IMG/VR virus record: IMGVR_UViG_3300030102_008575 | Coordinates: 1-41,127 of that record | Length of the DNA: 41,127 nt | Direction: 5' to 3' (one strand) | From: a virus | Part shown: one piece after another, positions 9,092 to 17,845 of the stretch | Numbering within the stretch: position 1 is the first letter of the stretch | Layout of the letters: each line of letters starts with the position of its first letter | Notes under the pieces: model-generated | The model's input: only the letters and a program-made list of their open reading frames with translations | What the model was told of the DNA's origin: nothing | Databases searched by the model: none | Made by a program: the position numbers and the translations under genes

Positions 9092-9630
9092 ACACTTTTA
9101 CTCTCTCCATATCTTCATCTAATACAGATATAAATAGACAGATAGTACAAAAAACTATCAACTTATTTGATTTGACGGAAATGACACTAGATATTTCTAA
9201 TATATATACTGAAATATTTCCTAGTTATTTAAGTATTGATTGGGGAGATGGGAGTCCAACTATTCAACCAGATATAAAAATATATAGAGATTATAAAACT
9301 GAATCAATATTTCCTGAACTTCAAAAGGGTGTTACGCCAGTAACTTTTAGTACTAATTATAAGCATAGATATTTCCCTTCTTCATACGCTTTAAAGAAGT
9401 CGTTAATTTTTAAATTAAATGTTGGGTATATTACCGGCGAAACTATGCAATTGAGTGCACCAGTAGTAGTTCATTCACAAGGTTATTATGAAAATGTAGA
9501 TGATATAGATATAATTGGTCTAGATCTAATTAACGATGCTAATAATTCTTCACGTATATCTTTTCTTACTAAAAAAAACAATTATATAGTACAGTTAGAT
9601 AACAAATCTTATAAAGAGAATAAACAATAA
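9088..9630 (+). CDS. Small structural protein with PKD-like motif
   Basis: This 180-residue protein overlaps the preceding gene through ATGA and is probably made with it. Residues about 48-57 read LSIDWGDGSP, and residues about 91 on read YKHRYFPSSYALKK, so the 'WGDG ... H.Y....' pattern of PKD-type Ig-like domains is present. The same pattern occurs in the gene at 4046-6232. The C-terminus is charged and Asn-rich. An accessory baseplate or fibre attachment role is likely from context, and no specific T4 counterpart was recognised. Confidence 0.7.
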   Translation: MNTFTLSISSSNTDINRQIVQKTINLFDLTEMTLDISNIYTEIFPSYLSIDWGDGSPTIQPDIKIYRDYKTESIFPELQKGVTPVTFSTNYKHRYFPSSYALKKSLIFKLNVGYITGETMQLSAPVVVHSQGYYENVDDIDIIGLDLINDANNSSRISFLTKKNNYIVQLDNKSYKENKQ

Positions 9631-9633
9631 ATA
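9626..9633 (+). promoter_or_regulatory. T4-type late promoter core (AATAAATA)
   Basis: AATAAATA ends six bases before the ATG at 9640. It includes the TAA stop of the preceding gene, so stop codon and promoter share bases. Confidence 0.65.
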
Positions 9634-9639
9634 TATAAA

Positions 9640-12048
9640 ATGGGGTGTTTAGTAAAGTCAAGTTTAAGTGCTTTAAGTTCAGTACAAGGTACTGTATGCC
9701 CTACCGACTTATCTTTAGATCAATATAAGCAAACTTTCAGCGGGGGGTTTAGTTTTAACTTTATATCAGCTCTATCAGGTATACAAGATTTTAAAAAATT
9801 AAATCATACCAATTTTTATTTAAGTAATGAATTTTTACTTGATAATGTAACTTCCTATAATGAAGTTAGTGTAAAGCCCGAATCTTTTTACACGACGCTT
9901 AATTTTACTACTTCAAGTGACAATTATTTAAATTTTAGAGCTGCTTCATTAAGCTCATTTAAGAATAATGATAATATTTTTGATTCAGAATTTTATGGTA
10001 GTACTACATTTACTGAAGTTTTATCTAATGCTAATAACTTTGAAATAAAATTTATAGATGATTTTACGTGTAGCATAAGTACTATAAACAATAATATAAA
10101 ATACTTTTTAGTAGTTAGTGATAATATAGAATATAGAACTAGTGCTAAACCGCTTTTAGGTGGAGGAACGATAACTTATTCTGACAGCGTAAATAATAAG
10201 CGTAAAGTATTATTTGTAGCTGAAAATAAACTTATTGATAAGAGCTCGTCTTATCTAGAGTATAGCTTAATAAAATATAAAACTGATAGTTTTATAAATT
10301 TATATTCTAGTAAAGAGGATGGTAAATATGCCATAATTGATGATGGGGGTATAGTATATGCGGAGTTATTATTAGAAGAAAGTGAGCTTAATCAATTTTA
10401 TGTGTCTAGTAATTCTATAAAATTAAATCAAGAGGTTAACGTTTCCGTACCATCTCCATACAACACTTCATTTGTTACATATGATAATGAAGGAAAAATT
10501 GATAATAGTAAAAGCGATTTTCATCTACCTTCAAATTACTTATTTTATTCTTCTAGCAATAAAACCGAATTAGATTTTAATTTTTTCAATCTTAAAAATA
10601 TAACTAATACTCAGGATCAATTTACCTCCTCTAATAATTTATTATCTACTTCTGAAACAACAATATATAGCCAAAATTTAAGAAAGTATACTTCAATATT
10701 TTCAGATATCGATAGCGAAAATAATGAAGTTTTAGCATTAAACTTTATATATCATAACTATGATTTAACTATAAAGCCTGGTACAACTTTTTTTAAAACA
10801 CCTTCTTCGATGGAGCCTTTCGATAAACTCAATATTAATGATACTAAATTTACTAAATGCGGCGCCTTTGCATTTAAGAGACCTGATCTCTCCGATAGAG
10901 TTTATAAGTTAGATGATAATTCAATAAAAGATGAAAATGTTACTTATCTATGTACTTGGTTATCAGGCGGTATAGGAAAAGAAGGTATCTGGGTAGATAG
11001 ATACTACTACCCAGATTTAGTTTCAAAAGAAGCAGCTTTAGCGGCTTCTCCTGTTTATAATGTAACTTATCAACAATCAGTTGAGGATTTAATAATGAAT
11101 AATTCTACTACTAAAAGTTCAGTAGAGAAGAAATTGTATATAGATAAGAAAAGTGATTTAACTTTTGAGCCCAATAAACGATATAAGTATGTAAGAGTTT
11201 CAAAGAATGATTTTATTAGAGAGTCACCTACCAATTTTTGTAAAACTGCTAGAGTTAACAATCGTGTAAATAATTATTTTAGAACTATAAATGAAAACGG
11301 TGGTTTTAGTTTAGGATTTACTCTACAGAATGAAGCGGGTGACTTTTCTCTAATATCTGATAGTAATGATATTAATGGAGGTATAGACTTTACTAAGCAA
11401 GGAGACAGTATAACATTTACATTTAAATTATTTGACAATAGCACTGACGGAAAAAGTATTGAACAGAGATTAGCTCAAAACACTTTTACACATAATTTTA
11501 GTATTGATAAATTTGATAAAAATAATATATTTCTATCATTTAATGCAATTGAAGGAATATGTAATCTATATTTAAATTCCAATATAATATTTACTTTTAA
11601 TGTAAATGCTTATCAATTATATACCAAGAAAATTTTATTTGGAGATTTATTTTTGTCGTGGAATGTAAATGATAAAAAATTAAAGAGAGAAATTTTGTAC
11701 AATGATGCTACATCTAAACTTTTTATAAGTGATTTATATTTAACTTTAGATCCTTTAGAAAAGTATCAAGAGTTAGGTTATGTTTTTGGAACTAATATAG
11801 ATAATATACAGGATTTATCAATTTCTTTACCTTGTGGAATGAGAAATTTGACTGATACAATAAGAGCGGTTAATTCTATAAATACAAATTTGAAAAATAA
11901 GAGTAATATTATAGATATTAATATTAAAAATTTAAACATAAAATCTGAAGTAGCAGATGAAATTAAAGATGTATTATTATCAAATATAATTAAATCTCTA
12001 CCTAAAACATCAACTATTAACAACGTTAAATTCGTAGATTATAAATGA
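9640..12048 (+). CDS. Large structural protein with LamG-like region
   Basis: This 802-residue protein is beta-rich and Ser/Asn/Lys-rich, and I do not recognise the whole. The C-terminal part, about residues 555-680, looks like a concanavalin A/LamG-type domain: GGFSLGFTLQNEAGDFSLIS, then FTFKLFDNS, then NIFLSFNAIEGICNLYLNSN, which is the strand pattern of such lectin-like folds. The last 70 residues are Ile/Asn/Lys-rich. A tail or baseplate peripheral protein is inferred, with a possible carbohydrate-binding role for the LamG-like part. It overlaps the next gene by the ATGA arrangement. Confidence 0.7.
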   Translation: MGCLVKSSLSALSSVQGTVCPTDLSLDQYKQTFSGGFSFNFISALSGIQDFKKLNHTNFYLSNEFLLDNVTSYNEVSVKPESFYTTLNFTTSSDNYLNFRAASLSSFKNNDNIFDSEFYGSTTFTEVLSNANNFEIKFIDDFTCSISTINNNIKYFLVVSDNIEYRTSAKPLLGGGTITYSDSVNNKRKVLFVAENKLIDKSSSYLEYSLIKYKTDSFINLYSSKEDGKYAIIDDGGIVYAELLLEESELNQFYVSSNSIKLNQEVNVSVPSPYNTSFVTYDNEGKIDNSKSDFHLPSNYLFYSSSNKTELDFNFFNLKNITNTQDQFTSSNNLLSTSETTIYSQNLRKYTSIFSDIDSENNEVLALNFIYHNYDLTIKPGTTFFKTPSSMEPFDKLNINDTKFTKCGAFAFKRPDLSDRVYKLDDNSIKDENVTYLCTWLSGGIGKEGIWVDRYYYPDLVSKEAALAASPVYNVTYQQSVEDLIMNNSTTKSSVEKKLYIDKKSDLTFEPNKRYKYVRVSKNDFIRESPTNFCKTARVNNRVNNYFRTINENGGFSLGFTLQNEAGDFSLISDSNDINGGIDFTKQGDSITFTFKLFDNSTDGKSIEQRLAQNTFTHNFSIDKFDKNNIFLSFNAIEGICNLYLNSNIIFTFNVNAYQLYTKKILFGDLFLSWNVNDKKLKREILYNDATSKLFISDLYLTLDPLEKYQELGYVFGTNIDNIQDLSISLPCGMRNLTDTIRAVNSINTNLKNKSNIIDINIKNLNIKSEVADEIKDVLLSNIIKSLPKTSTINNVKFVDYK

Positions 12049-14258
12049 TAGATTATTTTAAATACACAAATGGAGATTCTTTTACGTTAAGTGGAGCAGC
12101 TTATACAGGCCTATTTAACATAACTAATGGTAAAGCGTATGCAGGTAAGTCATATAATACTAATTCAAAATTACTAAGCGCCAATAATACTTTTCTAGCT
12201 GATTGTTTTTTAGATAAATTTGAATTCGATAGAACAGTTTCTCCAGTAGATGATAATATCTTAAAACAGCCTCTAATATCACCAAGAAACGTTATAGATC
12301 AAAATTTTATTGATACTAATTTAGGTATTTTAAATTCGAATAATTTAAAAATTTATTCTCAAAATATAATAGCTAATCCAGATCTTTTTGATTTTATAAA
12401 TTCATCAGAAAGTGGTGATAGTTATTTTCTAGGATTGTCAAGTGGTAAAAGAGATGTAAGAAATGATGATATTAAACTTTCAAAAACTAATAGTTACCCG
12501 TTACAAATTGATCCTTTCAGCTTTACTGAAAAGGTTCCTGGTATTGATGTTTTAGACGATACTAAAGATAGTATGATTTTTATATATGATGATGAGTCAT
12601 ATTACTATTTTACTACTACAGAAACTAACTCATATACCTTTTCGGGTTCATTTGTTAACGGAGGAAGTTTAATACGTATTGAAGAAGATATATTTCAAGG
12701 AGCTCAAAGATTTTCATACGACAATAACACTGATACCTTATATGCTTTAGAACAAACTAATACAAATTTTATATTAAAGCTTTATGATAATAGTTTTGTA
12801 GCTCCTTGTAGAGTTTTAAAATTAACTGATCAAATTACCTTAAATGATAATATTATAGATGATAAAGTAAGCTTAGGTAATAATATTTTAGGTTATAGAT
12901 ACAGAGGAGATGCTGAGGTTACACCAGAAGATAATGTTCAAGGAAGAAGTACCCAGGGTAGAAGATTTCAACAGCAGCAATCACAGTTTCCAATAAGAAT
13001 AAAGTTAGTTAATAAGTATACCTTCGATATAATTAATACTATTGCTTCTTCAAATCCTAGAGAACAAATTTTAGAGTTTGATATAAGAGACACAGACGAT
13101 TCTGTCTTAATATTAACATCGTTAGATGGTTATAATGGAGACGAATATTATTTGTATCATTTAGATATAGATAAGATTAGTTCAAAGCAGGGAGAGTATA
13201 TTTTACCATTTAATCCTAAATTAGTAACTAGATATAAACCTGAAGTTGAGTATAATGTAAAGCCTGGAAAGGTTTATATTTATTTTTCTGGAAATGACTC
13301 TAATGTATTTACATTAGATGATGAAGGAGCAGTTTCTACTAGATTTATTTCTAATCCTGAAAATGTAGCAGGGTTTCCATCTATAAAAAATTTACTTTAT
13401 TTAGAAGACATGTATTTTGATGGTACAATAGAAAAATTTAACTTAATACAGAAAAAATTTAACTCGAATACTTTACCTTCTAATAATTATAATAATCTTA
13501 ATTTTTTAGTCGCTAAAAATAATACTGATCTATTTTATGTCTTGCATAATGTAGGTAGAATATACCTTCTTAAAGAAAGTAAGCTTTTATATAAGAGTTT
13601 TGTTCCTTTAGATTTAGCAAAACTATACAAACAAATAGTTAGTTGTGAATCAAGCTTAGGTATATCGGTGAACAGTGAGTTACAAAATTTAATTAAAGAT
13701 ACTGTAAATGTATTTCTTAATGCCAGTGTTATTCCTTTTGAAGAAATAAGAGATGGTATACCGGTTTTAGGTAAGTATGTATCGTATGAAGGTATAGATA
13801 TAAACTTTAGAAATTTAGAGTTTCATGAAAACGAAGAAGTTAATTATGATACAGTTTCTAGGGTATTCAATGAAATATATAAGTTACAAGAATTAATTTT
13901 TAATATTATAGTTACAGGTTCAAATCAAGAAGAATTATTAGAACCATTAGTAGTTCTAGAGGAGGAGGATGTAGCAAGTATTGAAGAAAATTTATATACG
14001 TCGGGTAATGAATACATACTAGAGGATACTGGTGAGATATATGTGGGATTTTATCATATACACCCTGAAAAGGGAGCTATGGTAGGGCCTCTGCATGTAG
14101 ACACTCCGCATGCTTATTTGATACCTTATGTTGAAAATGTAGAATCTACTACTAAGAGACCTACTATTTTTTATCAATCTAACCAAACAACTCAAAATAT
14201 TACTAGAAGTTCTTCTGGATCTACTTCATCTAGTGGTACCACAGGTTCAAGTTATTAA
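12045..14258 (+). CDS. Large structural protein with C-terminal HIHPEKGAMVGP motif
   Basis: This 737-residue protein begins in the stop region of the previous gene (ATGA overlap). The N-terminal 75 residues (TNGDSFTLSGAAYTGLFNI) form a segment that might anchor it to a neighbour. The middle has repeated strand-turn units such as FSYDNNTDTLYALEQ and SNVFTLDDEGAVSTRF, suggestive of a beta-propeller, though this is uncertain. Near residues 665-700 a striking motif reads YVGFYHIHPEKGAMVGP followed by LHVDTPHAYL, which I remember from proteins of other marine phages but cannot assign. The tail end is Ser/Thr/Gly-rich. A baseplate or fibre-connector role is inferred. Confidence 0.7.
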   Translation: MIDYFKYTNGDSFTLSGAAYTGLFNITNGKAYAGKSYNTNSKLLSANNTFLADCFLDKFEFDRTVSPVDDNILKQPLISPRNVIDQNFIDTNLGILNSNNLKIYSQNIIANPDLFDFINSSESGDSYFLGLSSGKRDVRNDDIKLSKTNSYPLQIDPFSFTEKVPGIDVLDDTKDSMIFIYDDESYYYFTTTETNSYTFSGSFVNGGSLIRIEEDIFQGAQRFSYDNNTDTLYALEQTNTNFILKLYDNSFVAPCRVLKLTDQITLNDNIIDDKVSLGNNILGYRYRGDAEVTPEDNVQGRSTQGRRFQQQQSQFPIRIKLVNKYTFDIINTIASSNPREQILEFDIRDTDDSVLILTSLDGYNGDEYYLYHLDIDKISSKQGEYILPFNPKLVTRYKPEVEYNVKPGKVYIYFSGNDSNVFTLDDEGAVSTRFISNPENVAGFPSIKNLLYLEDMYFDGTIEKFNLIQKKFNSNTLPSNNYNNLNFLVAKNNTDLFYVLHNVGRIYLLKESKLLYKSFVPLDLAKLYKQIVSCESSLGISVNSELQNLIKDTVNVFLNASVIPFEEIRDGIPVLGKYVSYEGIDINFRNLEFHENEEVNYDTVSRVFNEIYKLQELIFNIIVTGSNQEELLEPLVVLEEEDVASIEENLYTSGNEYILEDTGEIYVGFYHIHPEKGAMVGPLHVDTPHAYLIPYVENVESTTKRPTIFYQSNQTTQNITRSSSGSTSSSGTTGSSY

Positions 14259-14261
14259 ATA
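14254..14261 (+). promoter_or_regulatory. T4-type late promoter core (ATTAAATA)
   Basis: ATTAAATA ends five bases before the ATG at 14267 and includes the TAA stop of the preceding gene (14256-14258). Confidence 0.6.
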
Positions 14262-14266
14262 AGATT

Positions 14267-16654
14267 ATGGCTAACAAAGGAGAAAGTTTAAAGGGATTAA
14301 GGATAGCAGATTACTATTCTTCTTTACTACATCTTAGTGGTGCAAACACTCCTACAGCTACGACCAATATGACTCTTCAGTTCATTGGCGATGTGGGAGT
14401 TCCCGTAACTACACAAACTAGAGAAGGAAATAATTTAATTTATGATGGGTTAGGTAATACAACTGGTATCCATATTAGTAGTAATAACGATAGAGTTACA
14501 TTTAATAACTATATCATGCCGGCAGCTACTGATGATGAAATTAATTATTTCATCGCTCAAGAATTTTATACTACTAGTTGGTCGCCGTCTAGATTCATTC
14601 TCGGGGATGTTATTCGTGAAGCTGTATCAGGAAACGCTATAGAATTTTTAGAAGCATTTTACCCTATAAATAGCATTATTTTAACTGCAACTAACGATAA
14701 CCCTACAAATAGAATAGCAGGTACGAAATGGGTTCTTGAATCAGGTGGAAGATTTACGGTTGGAGCGGGGGGTGAAGAAAAAACTTTTTCTCCCGGGTAT
14801 GGGGGGTTTTCTTCTGGAGATATAGCAGGTGAATACGAGGTTAAATTAGATAGTAATAATTTACCAGCTCACACACATGACGTTAATGTAAGGACGTTAG
14901 AAATTGGTAATACTATTTTTAAAAATATATTTTGTTATTATTTTGGACCTACAGTTAATCCGCGTGGATTAACAGAAGAATTAGCTTTTAGTGAAACTTC
15001 TGATTTATTGCCTGATGTTTCTGATAACCCTTATTCTTATTTTCTCGGTCAGGATGAAATAGAAGCTTTTCAAAATAATACCCTTTTTGAAAACCAAGAA
15101 AATTATAGGGATTATTTAATAAAAAAGAGACATGAAGAAGGTTACCGGTATACAGATACTGATTTTGATCCTAAGTTAGCTAGTTATTCATTAGCTGGGT
15201 GGGGAGGTTCAGTTACAGGAGGACCGGGATGGGGAGGGTTTCTTCAAACTGAGATTCCTAATACTAAAATTTTTATAACTTATAGCCCTAGACCCGTGGG
15301 TGTAACATGGAATTCACAGGGTATAATTTTAGAAGCTGCAGATTATGATCCACGAGACATAGATAGAGTACACCCTGGAGTTTTTAGCTCAGAAAATTTA
15401 ATAAAAGCACGTAATATAATTATTGATGTATTGGGAGAAGAGCAAGCAGCTATTGCTTTAGCGGGTGTAAATAGATTACGAGAGTTAGATGAACCTGTAG
15501 AGAATGCTTCATTAAATTTTTATGTTAATGAACAGGTTAAAGGCTCTACTTTAGTTCGTTCATCAAATACTGGAACAACAACCAGTCATAATAATATTGT
15601 ACCTAACTATGGTATATATATGTGGAGAAGAGTTCCTTTGGATTATATTGAGCCTGAATATGAAGTAGGAGGTAATACTGAAATTATACCTCAAGGTAAT
15701 ATATTTAGAGGTACTATTACTACTAATAAAGAAAATTTAAGATTAGATGATTGGGCAAGAGATAGAGGATGGAATGGTATAGATCCTGCTGAAATTACAA
15801 TAAATGCTGGAGTTTATATATTTTCTGATGATACTGATATACCAGCTTTAACTACTGGAAACTGGGAAAACGGTTTAACATTAACTAATAACGGGTTTAT
15901 AATGGGAAGAGGTGGCGATGGTGGATCTTTGGCGGCAGTTAGAAGATTAGATGTAGCTCCCCCTGAAGGTAAAAGTGAATGGTCTGGTTATGATGGTGGA
16001 GATGCTATATTTGTAAATACACCTGATCGTGTTAATATTATTAACATTAATGGAGCTATAGCAGGAGGTGGCGGTGGTGGCGCAGGAAGCGGTACAGGTA
16101 ACTTTGGTGGAGGTGGCGGTGGCGCTGGAGGCGGTAATGGTGGTCTAGGTGCTGGTCCAAATCAAAATGAAGCTGGTGGTAAAGGAGGCGCGCCTGGTGA
16201 ACCTGGTGGTGATGGGGGAAATTGGAAAAATCTTACTACTGATAGAATATACTCAAGAAGAAGAGCTTTTTTGCAAGGTAGAGGCGGACAAGCTGGTGGC
16301 GGTGGATCAGGAGGATTTAAAGCTAAAGGTAACGATCCACATGGCGGTGGTGGGGGAGGAGGGAGAATTCTTACTATAGATTCTTCTGGAGGTAGAGGTG
16401 GAGATTATGGTGGAGGAGATGGAGGTTCCTCTAATCGAAAAGGTGTAACTGTAAATTCACGTGAAAATGTCCCATGGGGTAATGCTGCAGGAGGAGGTGG
16501 ATGGGGTGCCGATGGAGGTGATTGTTTAAGAAAAAGATCTGTTAGTGGCGTTTCTGGTTTACCTGTTGGTGGTAAGGGTGGAAAAGCTATAACGTCAATA
16601 GAAAATTCTCAATACACTATAACCGGTGGTATTATATACGGTGCACAAGAGTAG
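14267..16654 (+). CDS. Gp10-C-terminal-like fibre/baseplate protein with glycine-rich tip
   Basis: This 795-residue protein has three parts. The N-terminus (IADYYSSLLHLSGAN, then a LIYDGLGNTTGIHIS segment) is shared with the next gene. Residues about 125-458 resemble the C-terminal domain of T4 gp10-type proteins: FYPINSIILTATNDNP, then GTKWVLESGGRFTVGAGG, LPAHTHDVN, and SHNNIVPNYGIYMWRRV at the end, with a long insertion between the HTH motif and the closing strand. Residues about 545-790 are very glycine-rich, opening with NNGFIMGRGGDGG. Such Gly-rich tips occur in phage adhesins and may pack as polyglycine-II helices, as in gp38 adhesins. Receptor binding is inferred. Confidence 0.8.
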   Translation: MANKGESLKGLRIADYYSSLLHLSGANTPTATTNMTLQFIGDVGVPVTTQTREGNNLIYDGLGNTTGIHISSNNDRVTFNNYIMPAATDDEINYFIAQEFYTTSWSPSRFILGDVIREAVSGNAIEFLEAFYPINSIILTATNDNPTNRIAGTKWVLESGGRFTVGAGGEEKTFSPGYGGFSSGDIAGEYEVKLDSNNLPAHTHDVNVRTLEIGNTIFKNIFCYYFGPTVNPRGLTEELAFSETSDLLPDVSDNPYSYFLGQDEIEAFQNNTLFENQENYRDYLIKKRHEEGYRYTDTDFDPKLASYSLAGWGGSVTGGPGWGGFLQTEIPNTKIFITYSPRPVGVTWNSQGIILEAADYDPRDIDRVHPGVFSSENLIKARNIIIDVLGEEQAAIALAGVNRLRELDEPVENASLNFYVNEQVKGSTLVRSSNTGTTTSHNNIVPNYGIYMWRRVPLDYIEPEYEVGGNTEIIPQGNIFRGTITTNKENLRLDDWARDRGWNGIDPAEITINAGVYIFSDDTDIPALTTGNWENGLTLTNNGFIMGRGGDGGSLAAVRRLDVAPPEGKSEWSGYDGGDAIFVNTPDRVNIININGAIAGGGGGGAGSGTGNFGGGGGGAGGGNGGLGAGPNQNEAGGKGGAPGEPGGDGGNWKNLTTDRIYSRRRAFLQGRGGQAGGGGSGGFKAKGNDPHGGGGGGGRILTIDSSGGRGGDYGGGDGGSSNRKGVTVNSRENVPWGNAAGGGGWGADGGDCLRKRSVSGVSGLPVGGKGGKAITSIENSQYTITGGIIYGAQE

Positions 16655-16673
16655 TAGTATTTAAAGATTTTAA

Positions 16674-16681
16674 CATAAATA
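16674..16681 (+). promoter_or_regulatory. T4-type late promoter core (CATAAATA)
   Basis: CATAAATA ends five bases before the ATG at 16687, in a 32-base gap. It matches T4 late consensus at 7 of 8 positions. Confidence 0.7.
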
Positions 16682-16686
16682 ATAGT

Positions 16687-17841
16687 ATGCCTGAAAGTTT
16701 AGAGAATCAATTTATATCTGATTTATATACTTCTCTTTTACATTTAAGTGGAGCTTCATTAGGTGAAAAAGGACCTCTTAATAGAGTTTATGATGGTGTA
16801 GGTAATCAAACTGGTTTAGCGTTAAGTGGTGATAGAGTTGTGGTAAGTAATTATATATACCCACGAGGATTTACTTCTAGAGAACCGCTTGAATGGTTAG
16901 ATAGTTTTTACCCTGTAGGAAGTATTCAATTAACGCTTGACAATAATAATCCTACAGATAGAATTGCAGGTACTGTATGGGAACAAGTAGCTAAAGGTAG
17001 ATTTCTAGTAGGTACGGGGACCTTTACAGATAAAAATGGAACTACAAGAGAGTTTTGCCCCGGGGGTGAAGAGGAAGAAGCTGCAGGTAATCGTGGAGGC
17101 AACGGAGATACAGCGGGTGAATATCTAACAGAATTATTACAAGACAACCTCCCAGCCCATACACATGATGTAAATATTGGAGCTTTAGATGTGCAGATAC
17201 CTAACCCTGCAGGTATAAGTACTTCATTCCAGGCTCCAAATGTAGGTATTACTGATGCTACATTAACGTTTAGAGAACAACAAAGAGCTAGATTAGCATT
17301 AGGTACTAAAGTATATGCTTTTCCGGGTGATTATGAAAATCAGTATTTAATTAATTATAGAGATTCTGCATTTGTTGATCAATGGCAATCCTATCCGTGG
17401 TTATATGCATTGGATTTTGGATTTGAAAGAGGTTCAGCGGCTAATTATTCACAATCAGTTAGAGCTTCGTATACGACTAATTGGGGGATTAATTATCAAT
17501 TTAAAGAAATGATAGGTATATGGAACGGTGAAACAAGATTTGTTTCTGATACTCGAGTTAGAGTTGGTACTGTGGCGGGAGGTAGAAGAGGAGAAATAAT
17601 TTTAGCTAAATCCCCATATGAGTATGCAAAAGAGCTTGGAGCTGTAGATATTGGTGAAGCAACTGCAGGAGATTTTTTAACAAGAAATAATAACGTACCT
17701 ATTACTACTGCTCCATCAGATATAATAAATAGAAATGAGAGTGCAAATAATACTCGTGTATCAGCTGCAGTAGGTAATAATTTAGCACATAATAATATAC
17801 CACCTTCTTATGGGGTATATGTTTGGAAAAGAATAGCATAA
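16687..17841 (+). CDS. Gp10-C-terminal-like fibre/baseplate protein, short paralogue
   Basis: This 384-residue protein is a paralogue of the upstream gene without its glycine-rich tip. It has the same N-terminal segment (ISDLYTSLLHLSGAS, then RVYDGVGNQTGLALS) and the same Gp10-C-like domain from about residue 74: FYPVGSIQLTLDNNNP, GTVWEQVAKGRFLVGTG, LPAHTHDVN, and NIPPSYGVYVWKRIA at the very C-terminus. T4 gp10-type C-terminal domains characteristically end at the 'Y..Y.WKR' strand, which fits this protein ending there. The HTH motif resembles metal-binding HxH motifs in T4 fibres. It likely forms a trimeric tail fibre or baseplate-attached pin. Confidence 0.8.
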   Translation: MPESLENQFISDLYTSLLHLSGASLGEKGPLNRVYDGVGNQTGLALSGDRVVVSNYIYPRGFTSREPLEWLDSFYPVGSIQLTLDNNNPTDRIAGTVWEQVAKGRFLVGTGTFTDKNGTTREFCPGGEEEEAAGNRGGNGDTAGEYLTELLQDNLPAHTHDVNIGALDVQIPNPAGISTSFQAPNVGITDATLTFREQQRARLALGTKVYAFPGDYENQYLINYRDSAFVDQWQSYPWLYALDFGFERGSAANYSQSVRASYTTNWGINYQFKEMIGIWNGETRFVSDTRVRVGTVAGGRRGEIILAKSPYEYAKELGAVDIGEATAGDFLTRNNNVPITTAPSDIINRNESANNTRVSAAVGNNLAHNNIPPSYGVYVWKRIA

Positions 17842-17845
17842 ATTT

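Noticed and set aside
9129-14672. TATAAATA matches at 9129-9136, 11877-11884 and 14665-14672
   Set aside because: They lie inside coding sequence with no start codon at 5-6 bases; in AT-rich DNA such matches are expected by chance and show that spacing, not the motif alone, is the evidence.
16149-16379. Overlapping plus-strand frame within the glycine-rich region
   Set aside because: It is produced by low-complexity GGT/GGA codons of the real gene in another frame.
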